From Meghimatium bilineatum (Eukaryota; Mollusca; Gastropoda; Stylommatophora; Philomycidae), in assembly GCA_034231615.1 (NCBI GenBank), contig CM067322.1, positions 63,131,032 through 63,195,031 of the forward strand: a stretch of 64,000 bases of DNA, written 5' to 3'. The number at the start of each line of letters is the position of its first letter. Within the stretch, counting starts at the first letter, position 1. Positions 34,001-43,849 of this stretch are shown piece by piece. The position numbers and the translations under genes are program-made. Under the pieces are notes generated by a model that saw only the letters and a program-made list of their open reading frames with translations, was not told where the DNA came from and did not search any database.

Positions 34001-35911
34001 GATGTAAGCGAATATGACTGAAAAATCAAATGCTGCCATATAATCTCCTGCATTTGGGACACACATAAGTATCATTGGTTGGTTGTTGGTTTCTGATCCA
34101 GCGGTCCATAAGCTCATTCCCTTCGACCCAATGCCTTTTTACTGGCATTATATTGCTGGGAAGTCTGTGGATTTTCTGCCCACCCCGGTCCAGAGCCGGA
34201 AAAATAACTATCAGACCACGAGGATGGTAGGGTTCAACCTATGCACTGCTCCGAGCCACTAAGCCAAGATAGGGTTCACTGTGCTCATTCCCTGCCACCA
34301 ATTGACTACTGGTTATGCCGAACTTCTCTATTGTTCCATGAACATGAATGGTGATCTGTGGATGCGTTGTTGCCTTTTCGGGCAGCATGTTTTCTCTGCA
34401 TGTATGTATTTCTATGCTTCGCCCCACTGGGCGACTCTGAACAACAGACTCCAAGGATGTTACGTCGATGTTGAAGCTCTTTAGAGACACTTTGAGTGAG
34501 GCATTGAAGCGGTTTTTTTCTGTCCACAGCAAACTGGTTTCCTTACTTTAGATAATTAATCTGAGAATTACATTTGTTTAAGGGCAAAGCTAGTAAAACG
34601 TGCTATAATAGCTGCTGTCGTGAAGGTAAGGATGAGTCTCATTGTCACCTTATCACAATTGTTGCATACTTGTTCAGGATGTTTAGGAAAAGTCTCATTG
34701 AGACAATTAATTAATACTTGGTCAGGAAGTTAGGGATACATCTCATTGACAATTGGCGCATACTTGGTCAGGAAGTTGAGGAGAAATCTCATTGTGATAA
34801 TTGGCGCTTACCTGGTCAGAACGGCAGATACGTTACACGTTTCCATTAAATGGAGGGGGGGGGGTTCTTAAAATAACAACATGTCATTTGTCATTTCCGT
34901 GAGTAATTCCTTTCTGCTAGGGTGACCTTTAGATGACCTTTTGTACAAAACCGCTAAGGGAGGGATGATGGGAAAATTTATCTACATTTTGGTTGGATTC
35001 CTAGTACTGCAATTTTCTGATTTGATTAAAAAGGGGGGGGGGAGAGGGTGGGTTGAACTACAAGTCCATTTCCGTTATATACAAGCAGCTTGCACGTATT
35101 ACATCCCAAGACGATACGCATGGCCTCGTTCTGGATCTTCTCCAGTCTTGTAATCTATCACTAGCCTTGAATATGGTATAAGCGCATTCTATACTAGAAA
35201 CAACACGCTCCTGATATAGCAGTGCAAGTAGATCTTACAGAATATCAGAAGCTGTAGTTGTTCTCAATGCCGATAGACATTTACGGAATGTGTTTATGAC
35301 ACGATCAACATGTTCTCTGAAGCAAAGTTGACAATAAAAAAATATCACTCCCAGCTAACACACGAGGCATGTATTATAAAAAAAATGTCAATCACATTAA
35401 ATTTCACTGTTGGTGTGGTTTTTGTTTATGCTATTGTTAAGATAATCTATAAATATTATATATACTCTTACATCACAAATTAGAACACATTTCACAATAC
35501 GAGAACTTTAGTCCATATTTCTTGTATCATATAAAACATATGCCACGTTCTGATAACTTTATAATCTATACTTCTTGTATCATATAAAACATATGCCACG
35601 TTCTGATAACTTTAGAATCTATACTTCTTGTATCATATAGAGCATAAGTCACAACAGTACAACATCAGAATATATACTTCTTTATATAAATTTAGTTGGA
35701 AATATGTATTATTTTCTGACCTGTATATGTCCCCACATTGTTTCATCCATTTCTTAAATTTAGGTCGGGTGTCATGCCCTAAATGTAAGAGGTGGCCAAC
35801 AATAGGTAAAGGTCGAGTTGGCCAAGGTGGTAGACCCGGATGTGGCCGTCGAATCCAGAGAAAGACAATCATAAAAACCACTGCTGCTACCAGCAATGTT
35901 GTCAGTTCCAT
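23850..35911 (-). CDS. CYP2-clan cytochrome P450, gene B (complete, three exons)
   Basis: Exons: 35721-35911, 31670-31784 and 23850-25022, giving 492 aa, the normal length for this family. Phases fit exactly: exon 1 ends TAC AG|GTCAGA (phase 2), exon 2 starts after TTTTTTTCAG with C to give IYS-LYLGAAPVVVLNG, ends FFIDD|GTTTGT (phase 0), and exon 3 starts after TCTCTGACAG with AIGLRDKGV. Landmarks: N-terminal anchor helix (2-20), proline hinge (PPWPTRPLP), C-helix WKEQR (119-123), I-helix AGTET (298-302), ETQR (355-358), PERF (411-414), and haem loop PFSIGRRVCLGE (429-440) with ligand Cys437. Family knowledge: ER-bound haem monooxygenase fed by P450 reductase. The substrate is unknown, and I give no CYP name. 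The GTTTGT donor is weak, and intron 2 carries a 4-kb LINE; no coding break is seen. Confidence 0.95.
25200..25940 (+). mobile_element. RTE-like LINE 3' portion in gene B intron 2
   Basis: Plus strand reads KQFGMKINIDKTEVMNIARE, HEFKYLGSTLRYDN, LPTLCYQCQTWTLDSR and ECMRRMIGV-like text, then a TAG after KQQVK, then YGHITRQ and RTRKRWIDSVLDTL, ending with (GAA)n near 25938. It is antisense to gene B and about 180 bp from exon 3. The 205-aa frame 25102-25719 belongs to it. Confidence 0.9.
25941..26529. other. Gene B intron 2, no feature recognised
   Basis: AT-rich intronic sequence with no coding or repeat family that I can name. Confidence 0.4.
26530..26710 (+). repeat. Short dispersed repeat, possible DNA-transposon remnant
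   Basis: TATAGCTTAGGGCCCCCACT and the following TTCTTGGGGCCCC recur inverted at 50035-50135. The edge word AAATCTGGCGCTTGG / AAATCCGGCGCTGAG resembles the end of a hAT-type MITE, but no target duplication was established. Confidence 0.4.
26825..27170 (+). mobile_element. LINE RT fragment (fingers region) in gene B intron 2
   Basis: Plus strand reads NSYLLPLKKPNRNFVEINGY, RILTIKNTTANSLRRL and LRGYR, the RT segment that precedes the palm in LINE ORF2. It is preceded by a KNGTMKEDLL segment. Frames are broken. Confidence 0.65.
27170..27404 (-). repeat. Intron 2 segment shared with gene A
   Basis: Corresponds to about 4340-4562: GTGCTAATTGTGTCAATGAT, CATGTGACGTAGTGTCACC and TTTGCAATAAATGTAGTGAA have counterparts in order at 4390-4572. 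This is the left flank of the LINE insertion site. Confidence 0.7.
27820..28319 (-). pseudogene. LINE RNase H domain
   Basis: YTDGS at 28176-28190, Glu in YDAEIQAI, Asp in LSDARSV, and SHCGIPGNEKADQLA at about 27850-27900. Catalytic positions are kept, but the frame shifts twice. Confidence 0.88.
28602..29780 (-). pseudogene. LINE reverse transcriptase domain
   Basis: YADD at 29076-29087, GVPHGGVLSP about 120 nt upstream in sense, then INTDKCSTTLF and YLGVTF. The 232-aa uninterrupted frame 28602-29300 is its C-terminal part. A frameshift separates it from NYRPISLTSC upstream. Confidence 0.92.
30440..31060 (-). pseudogene. LINE endonuclease domain
   Basis: APE-type residues can be followed: Asn in HWNAEG, Glu in QETHL, Tyr in NYYCPND, Asp/Asn in GDFNSH, and SDH in GGSDHRPV at about 30460-30480. 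An in-frame TGA follows FYSRA, before HTTSTPDLAF. Confidence 0.9.
31670..31784 (-). CDS. Gene B exon 2
   Basis: 115 nt between acceptor CAG at 31785-31787 and donor GTTTGT at 31664-31669. Same length and phase as gene A exon 2, 33-34 of 38 residues the same. Confidence 0.92.
31795..31990. repeat. 25-bp minisatellite next to gene B exon 2
   Basis: About 7-8 head-to-tail copies of a unit with core AAAACTCACAAAGTTTAAAT. The array starts about 10 bp beyond the exon 2 acceptor, inside intron 1. Gene A has a single copy at the same place (about 4893-4915). Confidence 0.95.
32040..32230 (-). repeat. ~54-bp degenerate repeat, intron 1 (exon 2 side) of gene B
   Basis: CTTGTATCACAGATAAAAGA and CTTGTATCAAATATAGAATA units, related to 4960-5215. 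Confidence 0.6.
32400..32940 (-). mobile_element. LINE RNase H fragment in gene B intron 1
   Basis: Minus strand reads VIIYTDRS, TTTTGSITIFL and EHVGIEGKERDDTMANMVTV, the RNase H end of a LINE ORF2. Paralogue of 5270-5560, where the same MVTVxMDRS stretch is found. Confidence 0.75.
33045..33780 (-). mobile_element. LINE RNase H plus C-terminal tail fragment
   Basis: Minus strand reads TIIYTDGSATQ (about 33660-33700), ITWIYCAGHAVARGKEISGR (RNase H C-terminal motif), then VREDEEEVES and LTERQVEPIWECPQCYDA with a terminal Cys pair. There is one frameshift between the two parts. Position within intron 1 of gene B. Confidence 0.8.
34075..34545 (-). mobile_element. LINE 3' end with AGCGGTCC tail
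   Basis: Minus strand reads RFNASLKVSLKSFNIDVTSL, the ORF2 tail of a LINE family also at 55075-55530. It continues into a tail with TGGACCGCTGGATCAG, ending CAACCAACC. The tail alone is found at 39534-40113 and in part at 20225 and 41665. Confidence 0.7.
35060..35400 (-). mobile_element. LINE ORF2 RT/thumb fragment, paralogue of 8060-8400
   Basis: Minus strand carries ALLYQERVVSSIECAYTIFK-like text, then RLQDWRRSRTRPC, and upstream ALRTTTASDIL. Present in both gene copies. Confidence 0.65.
35460..35690 (-). repeat. 53-bp tandem repeat, intron 1 (exon 1 side) of gene B
   Basis: CTTGTATCATATAAAACATA starts at 35521 and 35574, and a diverged copy starts at 35627, exactly 53 bp apart. It lies about 30 bp inside the exon 1 donor and is related to 4960-5215. 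Confidence 0.85.
35721..35911 (-). CDS. Gene B exon 1
   Basis: ATG at 35909-35911 (A at -3, G at +4). Encodes the membrane anchor LVAAVVFMIVFLW and hinge, 63 codons plus 2 nt. Donor GTCAGA. Confidence 0.95.
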
Positions 35912-36003
35912 AGTTTATCTGTCAGACAAGGTGTTCAAATCTGAGGATTAATATTTCTACATAGGCTAGCATCTAGTTTTTTACTGTCTATGCAACGCAT
36001 TAT

Positions 36004-36070
36004 GAATATAAGACGCGCTGTGTACTTGCAAAGTGGTAGATATAGTGATTTTTCAGTACATAAAGGTTAG
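36004..36070 (-). promoter_or_regulatory. Conserved upstream block of gene B
   Basis: GAATATAAGACGCGCTGTGT to CAGTACATAAAGG matches 9466-9536 upstream of gene A. Distance to the ATG is about 93 bp here against 135 bp in A, the difference being A's 14-bp repeats. The promoter role is inferred. Confidence 0.3.
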
Positions 36071-36359
36071 CTTAACAAGCACTGGTACTTTAACCGTGTT
36101 ATTATCTGGGCTATACTTTGGTCCAGATATATTTTTTCACTAGATAGAAGTAATACGTCCTCTGACATGGCACAATACGTCCTACGATGTCATCTCAATA
36201 CTGCTATTGTTCACAGTGTCTTGTTTTAATATTTATTCCCTATTTAAATCGACTCTCAAACAAGACCAGCTTTTCAAATGATTTCTATGATTGCATACAG
36301 ACGTCATTAGAGCTATATTGATGACTATGTAAGTAGTTCTTGAAAACTCAGGATCACGT

Positions 36360-36800
36360 GGTCATCATCATCAGGTAGCATATCGTGAACAGGGTATATC
36401 AGTCATCGCAGCATTTCAAAATTAATGTCGATCTTGAGCCAGCCTCCCTGCTTGTGTTACTGCCATGTTCAGGCGGTCTTTAAATTATTGAGTACATCTT
36501 CTTCGTAGTAAGCCTCTTGTTCGTCTCCCTGGCATCATCACCCTTATTATGGTCTTCTCTAATCTGTAATGGTATTTGGAGTAGCTAAAATATTGTAGTT
36601 TTACGTAAAGAACCATGCTGTTTAGCATGTTTTCTTTTTACATTCATTTTTCTCAGGATTGCTATATTGGTGATATTTTTTGGTCCATGGTATTTTGAGA
36701 ATTTTCCGTAACATTTTGTTTCAAATAATCAAAGCATTACGTGGTATCAATCTTTTATCATAGTTGGATATAATATGCATGCTATGATCATATCTGTCAA
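36360..36800 (-). mobile_element. LINE ORF2 C-terminal fragment
   Basis: Minus strand reads MMPGRRTRGLLRRR, FKDRLNMAVTQAGRLAQDRH and upstream LEKTIIRV-like text, the C-terminal tail typical of RTE/CR1-like LINEs. It starts at a (GAT)n-type tail (about 36360). Confidence 0.75.
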
Positions 36801-36839
36801 TCTTAATTTTTCTCGTCAGCGTAGTGTTGTTAAAATCCT

Positions 36840-37090
36840 GCAGATTAGCAGAATGTAGTCTGGAGAAAGGAATGTGTTATAACATGGTTTATAGTTTGGT
36901 TGCGATATGTGGGCCTTTCGGTCTGACACATTCATCATCATAATATCTTCAGGATCCCTTTGATGCTGTTAGGATATAACAACCAACTCCAACCCCATAA
37001 CCTCCTTAGTTGCCTCTCACGATGTCACGATGTGCACAACATGAAACACTCGCTATTCTTTGCTTCTCTTTCTACCTCAGTAACAAAACA
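36840..37090 (-). repeat. ~250-bp SINE-like dispersed repeat
   Basis: Paralogue of 9905-10145, sharing GCAGATTAGCAG, ATAGTTTGGTTGCGATAT and CCTCCTTAGTTGCCTCTCA. Confidence 0.65.
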
Positions 37091-37134
37091 TTTTGTCTGA
37101 GAACACAAACTGTGTCATGATTTGCAACTTTTCT

Positions 37135-37320
37135 GCGATATCTGTGTATTTCTACCCGACACATTCGGCTTCAACGTGGCTTCTGAGTCCTTCTAGTCTA
37201 TGGGATGATGCAGCTTACTATACTTCACCTGCTTAGCGGCATCTTATGCTATGCAAGACGGATTACAGTGCTGCTAATCTTTTCTCTGCTTTCGGGTCCC
37301 AGTACCTCATGCCAGTTGTA
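37135..37320 (-). repeat. SINE-like repeat, second diverged copy
   Basis: TTCTGCGATATCTGTGTATT, CGACACATTCGGCTTCA and TCTGCTTTCGGGTCCCAGTA resemble the preceding copy. Confidence 0.45.
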
Positions 37321-37321
37321 T

Positions 37322-37505
37322 ATCATTGACATCAACTACCTATGTTATTGGTGATTATCATGTATCGTTGACACCAACTACCTATGTCATTGGGTATTAC
37401 TGTGCCATTGGAGATTACTGTGCCATTGGAGATTACTGTGTCATTGGGGATTACTGTGTATAATTGATATCATCTACATATGTTATTGGTGATTACTACG
37501 TAAAG
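37322..37505. repeat. Decayed remnant of the 42-bp minisatellite
   Basis: ATCATTGACATCAACTACCT and ACACCAACTACCTATG, with GTGATTATCATGTATCGTTG units, match the array at 12484-13733. Only about four diverged units remain, some shortened (GCCATTGGAGATTACTGT repeats). Confidence 0.85.
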
Positions 37506-39533
37506 GGAGTTGTCAGTGCTCACATTTTTACAAATCAACTCAAATCAACTAGTGTGTCATTTGTAAATATTTTTATATGACTTTCACAGGTTGAGAAATA
37601 TCTGGGTTGGACGTTTTTTAGAAGTTCATTAGGTGCAGGCATGATCTCTCTGGTAGGCAGGACATGTAAGCAAGACATGTCAGCACGACGTGGTTATTAC
37701 TATAATTGTTGCTGGATGTATTCCATAGAACATATATACGTTTTTTCGCCGTTGTATTGTTGTTGCGACTTCGTTCTGTTCTCTTCACTTTATACCACTT
37801 TATGCTTTGCAGCGTCAGGCGTATAATTCTATGGGGGACGATCTTTGTGTATGATACACATAAACCGTTTTGCGACAACGGTTCAAAATATCCGATTTCG
37901 AAGTGGTTGAGCTCTTTAATGTGTATTTACGAGAATGAAAAGTTATGTATGCTTGAGTGATACTCTCAACAATCAACATGATGCTTACTTGAGAGTGACA
38001 GAATATTATATATCATGTGGAAACACTAGTACAATTACGATAATCCTCTACGTCTAAAAAATTGCACACATTTAACTTAAACTAAAACGAAAGAAACCTT
38101 GTGAATAGTTTCTCCCAACATAGACACTATGAAGTCTTGAGCCTTAGCAACATTAGACCTACTGGTTAAATCCATCTTAAAGTCTCATTTGACTATTCCC
38201 GTGTTTGTTTATTCATCAATATGATTATAATTTTTGTGACAGCCAATGAAAACCAAGTCAATAGTCAAATAATGCTATTTTAGAAGGCTGAATTTCCTAT
38301 AATCCAATTGATCTTATGCTGAAGATGATGTTGTGTAAGTTATTATTTTTAACCAATGTGTTGATGGAACAATAATGAACCATCGACGTTCGGTACGTCA
38401 AGGTAACTACCATTGTATCAAGTAATGATAACAGTTTATTTGCTCTCTAAAATCTCTGTATATCGCTTGTATCTCTACAGCCACATCAAACTAATACATT
38501 AAAAAATTGGTAGCTTATCCTATTCAGGACGTATCCATCAACCTAGCAGTTTTTTGTCTGTAGTGATTTTATTTTTATTTTTCTATGCAGACAAAGCACG
38601 TTCAGCAGCTTGCCATTGCTTTCTGAATGACCCAAATGCACAATTGCCTGTATGGTGTTACATTCTTCACATTACTTTCACATTATGCAATTTTTTTTTA
38701 CAGAATTATAATGCACAATATAATATACATCAATTTGATGTTTTCGTATCTTCACAGCTAACAAATAATGCTGTTTTATTTCACGTCTGAAAGATTTATG
38801 TTTCTCTACATACACTTTGCAACGTTAGTTTGTGACTCATTAAAATTAATGATTAGAGTTTTGAGACCTTTAAGTAATTTTGTAAGTTTTACCTTTCGGT
38901 TGAAAAGTATATTTATATTGTTTCTGTAATTTACTAAACTATCAGTACATTACTTAGTGAATTGTTATTATTATTACTTCCTAATATTGGTTTAGTAAAT
39001 ACATGCTAAGAACTTACAATGCAGGTAAAGAGCGATGTATATAATAAAGGTAATAGAAAGGTATGCAAATATAATGTGCTTTGATAATAGACGATAATGG
39101 TATTGGATACAAGATCATTATATAGAGATTGAATAGCATATATAGACAACCAGTTTCGAAGGCGAAGGCAGACATAGATAAGTATTTACTATCCAATTTC
39201 TTATTTATTTTTTACTATCCAATTTATGTAAATGGAGTAAATATTCGATAGATAAAATTTTATGTCATAACATGTGCAGTAATGAAAGTAATGAGCTTAG
39301 ATAGTAGATACATACATTATAAATTAAACAGTAGATAAATAATGTAAATTGGATAGTATATAAATATATTATTAGTATATAAGAATAAGGAATTGTATAG
39401 GGAAAAAAATATAGTGAGCTTGGATAGCGAAGAAAAAAAAGCAATACAATTGGAAAGAACGTAGACATAAATTTAATAAAATACATAATTGATAATTTAA
39501 TGTGTATCTATTGGGGTAAAGGTTACAACTGCG
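37506..39533. other. B-copy upstream DNA, no gene recognised
   Basis: Matches parts of 13740-14730 in order, with additional sequence at about 37960-38870 not seen in the A copy. The short frames here do not persist in the A copy. Confidence 0.45.
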
Positions 39534-40113
39534 GTTGGTTGGTTGCTGATCCAGCGGTCCATGGGTTCATGCCCTTTTACCCAACATTATATTGCTGGGA
39601 AGTCTGTGGATATCGGCCCACCCCGGGCCAGAGCCAGAGAATAACTATCACACCAAAAGAACGGTAGGTTTCAACCAAAGCACTGCTTCGAGCCACTGCA
39701 GCTAAGATAGTGCTCACTGTGCTCATTCCTCGCCGCCACTTGACTACTAGTTATGCCAAACTTCTATATTACTCCAGGCATGCAACCAAACGTTCAAGTC
39801 ATAAGGATTGTCACTGCTGTCAGTAAAAAACAGTGCTGCCACTTTCCTCCATCCCATTGCTGTGCAGTACATCTCTGACTCCCTCCTAATCACAGAGGCT
39901 GCATACATATATAAAAATAAGAAACAAGAAAAAACGTTGCAACAACAAAATAAAAACATGAGAAGCATAATTGTATAGATGACGTACCATGAAGCTTTTA
40001 TAAGAAGAGAATCCCAATATAACGACATGTCATCTACTAAGGTTTTCTGTTGCATGGGTGGTTTGACGAGTGGACCATTGATGACACCCACAGACGCAAC
40101 CCTATGCGTGTTT
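39534..40113 (-). mobile_element. 580-bp LINE-tail insertion with 8-bp target duplication
   Basis: CAACTGCG occurs at 39526-39533 and 40114-40121. The insert ends, on the minus strand, in GGACCGCTGGATCAGCAACC, the same tail as the LINE at 34075-34545. The A copy at 14728-14740 has continuous flanking sequence without it, so it is a post-duplication insertion. Confidence 0.75.
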
Positions 40114-40824
40114 CAACTGCGAATACCATATCAATTTGCTTATTTCAGAACTTTTTGATCATTGAAAATAACTGAGATAGTGTTTCAGATATCATGTAAC
40201 GTCGACTCGGAAAGGATCAATTAACATCATTATGTTCGCACACATTGAGATTGAATATCATAAAAATAAAATCATTTATTGTTCACGCGTGAAGTTCAGC
40301 AAGTTAGCACACATGGTAAGTACTATGTGGAATTTCTCGAATATATAAATTATATTACATGTACTTTTAAATTGAAATACATTATAAATACCCACATTCA
40401 ATAGTGCTATGTCTATCAATAAATTGGATGTTATAAAATTTCAAATACTGACCTCAATGTTTACTGATGATCACACTGATATTGCCTACCTTATATATCA
40501 CAGTTATCTAGTAGCTATTTTGTAAATATTTATTCATTTGTTTTGACATACTAGAAAAACGTATTCTTTTATACCCTGGCTAATGATAAGTTCCTTAGAA
40601 TAAAAAGGTGACAAATCACCGGTGTGCCAATTTATAGTTTTTTTGTGTGTACCCTCTGAACTATTTTCTATGACATATTCAAGGTTGTCAAGGTTGCCAT
40701 ACTTACCTTTTCATTATTAAATAGACCAAATTTGATTATTTGTGCTATAAATTTTACGTTCTGGTGATAGTGTTTTCAATTTTAATGTCATCTCTACCTG
40801 GATCTACCTTTGCCGCCCATGTAT

Positions 40825-41090
40825 AGGCGGGCTGAAAGGGGAGCAAAGAATAGAAACATTATTTACCTTCCATACATGTAATAAATCGCGACTAAGGAGG
40901 TTATGGTAGAGTTGGCTGTCTCAATCAATATAGGGTCAAAGTAACGCAGAAGAGCTGCTAGATCTGGTGTGCCATGCTGAAATGTGCAGATATGGCAACG
41001 AAGCTGTAATCATGCAACAATACACTCCGTTCTTCGGACTACATCCTGCTTATCTGTAGGAGCTTGAGAACGAACGCAGAAAAATAAGAT
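40825..41090 (+). repeat. ~260-bp SINE-like dispersed repeat
   Basis: Shares GGGGAGCAAAGAATAG, TTTACCTTCCATACATG, GCGACTAAGGAGGTTATG and GAGAACGAACGCAGAA with 59790-60060. Confidence 0.7.
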
Positions 41091-41209
41091 TTACGTTTGC
41101 ACATTTTCATTTTTTTAAACAAACTGAAGCATCGTTTATCTCATTTTGTGGACACTAATTAAATCATTAATACCATTTATTAACAGTGAATCAAGTGCCA
41201 TGCCGAGTA

Positions 41210-41475
41210 GCTTAGGCGATCATGTATCTCCACAACTCTCTCTTTCTTGTATATTTACTAAGTTCAGTTGGTGACATCTATTTGTGCTACAGTGACAACC
41301 CTTCTAGAAATTGCTCTCTTTTACTTCCTCTATCTCTTCTCCCCTTTATCTTTCCGGGGATTACTAAATGTTCGTCTTACTTTTTTCATCATATGCCATT
41401 TATATTTTGACTGTCTACTTCTAAATGTTGCTATAATTTGTAGTTTTACTTAGAATCTCTTTCATTAGTTTTGCT
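41210..41475 (-). mobile_element. LINE fragment, paralogue of 15880-16325
   Basis: GTATCTCCACAACTCT, AGTTGGTGACATCT and CCGGGGATTACTAAATGTTC match the other copy. Degenerate on both strands. Confidence 0.6.
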
Positions 41476-41664
41476 GACAGTTCATGGAAAATATCATCAC
41501 TCTCTCCAATCCACATCTAAAACTCTGGACTAAAAGTATACGTCTAGTGTGCCAAAGATTCAGAGAGTGAAGGTACGATTATGAAAAATATAATCATTTG
41601 ACCATTTTAATGTCACTGATAATGAACAAGGAGGTCATTGCGCAGCTCTATATGCATGTTTTAA

Positions 41665-42320
41665 AGAATATATTGTGGTTGCTGATCCAGCGGTCCATGT
41701 GCATGAGTCCTCTAAGCCAATGCCATAGTGTAATATATGTATGTGTTATAATGTTCCATAAAAGGTATTCCGTTTTCAGGCGCTTGTATAGAGGAGAGAA
41801 TTATTCTGACACCAACTACCGCTGGACATTCAGAATTTTTGTGGTCAACAGTTTTGTAAGATTGACTGCACAATCGTAATCATGGATTTTCCTTTTTATA
41901 GTATTTGGTTCATGTGATTGCTATATGTATATGTTCGCTGCAAAGTCATAAGTTGGTGTTGTCGTCTTCTTTCGTTCGCAGCAAGTTGACAAAGTACATA
42001 TTATGGATAAGATATATAAATGTACAATTATCTTCGGCGGGGTTTGAACTAGCTACATTTGCCGTCTTTGACAAGCTCTGCACGTTCATATTACTCAATG
42101 ATAAATGAATTGATATAGTTGTGCAATAAATCTTACTTGCAGTTGTGCCATACTCTTTGAAAATGTCATGAAAAATTCATTTTAAGCTTTCTTTTAATAT
42201 TAGTGGAAACAGTAGAGAAATATTATATCATACATTGAAGGCTGAGCTGTGTAAATATGTCATGAATTATAAGTTCTAGTTGTGCAAGAAGTATCTAAAC
42301 TGTGCAAATATGACATGAAG
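41665..42320 (+). repeat. B-copy of the duplicated segment at 20225-20900
   Basis: CTGATCCAGCGGTCCATG, GAATTATTCTGACACC, TTACTCAATGATAAATGAA and GAAAAATTCATTTTAAGC follow the A copy's order. Confidence 0.65.
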
Positions 42321-43849
42321 GAAAAGATTGTGCTAGTCTGCAAGATGTGTCTCTTATTTTTTTTGTTGAATGCGATAATTAAATATAAAAGCAAATAAAT
42401 AATATAAATGGTGCAGACCCGTGTTGTAACATTTTGTATGGCACATTTATATCAAGCGATAAACTTCCAGTGTCGGGAAACAACCGAAGCTGGAAATGTG
42501 TGGGCTGGGGGTTGTACAAGGCAAATATCAAAATGAATAGCTATATAGATGCATGTGTTACCAATGGTGGTCAATAAAACAAACTAGCAACGAGACACAG
42601 CAATAGACGACGTTTCGACTAAAAGCCTTCATCAGTGCGATAGACAAGAAGCAAAATAAAAAATGTATTGAATGTGGGGAAAGCACATGAGAGGATGTTA
42701 GGATGAAAAGATTAAAGCGTGGTAAGAAACCTGTCATAGGGAAGAAAAAAATCAATGTTGGAATGGTTCAGCAAAGTTGAAGAAAATAGATATGACGAGA
42801 TGAAATAGTGGTGATGAGATAGACAATAAAATTAGATAAAAAGTTTAATAATATAATGGATTATTTATCTCAGTATAGTTCAGTGGAGAATCGGAGCTGC
42901 TATCAGCGATCGTTTTACATGTGGATCCCGCAATATTGTTTACACCATCATCTGTAAATGTTGTAATATGATATAATATAGCAGCCAAGATATATGGTGG
43001 CAGATTCTTCCAACATTTTCATGACATTATCAATAAATTATTTACTCGTGTTCCTATTTATTTCAATTACACTGATGATCTTCGTGCCCGTGACATCTCG
43101 GTCATTACAATAAAATATTTCCTAAAAGCAATTGGTTTAGATACGCCGTTGATAATCATTATATATTTTAGAATGATTCCATAAAATCATTTGGTCTTAA
43201 TCATTCTTCTATCTAAATAATTATATTGTGTAATTTCACTTGATTTCATTCTTAATTTTATTTTCATTCTCATTTCCGTAGTTTTATTTTAATGTGCATT
43301 TCTTCCAAAATATGGCATCAATGCTTTCGTTTGTCGCTCTGTTAAGTAATGACAGCAATAGAGTCCTTATACAACATTAGTATTCTTATCGTTTGCCCCT
43401 GTGTGTCCCGTATTTGCTTTAAAATACTTTGTGATCGATACATCCATTCAGTCTGTGTCGTAAATTAGCTATATCTTTTTAATCAGTTAGTGTGTTTTCT
43501 GAGCCGTAAAATACAATACTTAAGATATTCCGCTAAAAAGTGTTGGTAAAAATTGTAACGTCATTCACACAAATTATATATTTGAACTATCTGCAACCCT
43601 CTAAACAATCAACGTGCTGTAACATTTAAATATATAACGTTACATATTTTAAGCAAGTTGGAATTATATAATCTAGCACTACAGTAACAGTATATACATA
43701 TATAAAACAGCTTTACCTTTGTATTATCCCCTACCTTATTAATCTTGAATGACTATCTCTAATTTTTACTAGAATACTATTTTATCCTCTTCATTTTTCC
43801 ATTTCCTAGAACCTATTCATGAGTTTTCTTTACTGTTTATGGTAATCTT
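42321..43849. other. No gene recognised; hammerhead-like motif inside
   Basis: AT-rich. It contains a hammerhead-core-like block at 42606-42640. The right end (about 43650-43700) matches about 21015-21060. No coding region recognised. Confidence 0.4.
42606..42640 (-). ncRNA. Hammerhead-ribozyme-like core motif
   Basis: Minus strand reads CTGATGA (42629-42635), a short possible stem GGC-TTTTA-GTC, then GAAACGTC (42609-42616). CUGAUGA, stem II, GAAA and a GUC before the cleavage position are the invariant parts of the hammerhead. Stem III is only ACGU, as known for dimer-acting hammerheads of Penelope-like elements. I cannot form a good stem I with the flanks, so it may be a decayed copy. Confidence 0.35.
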
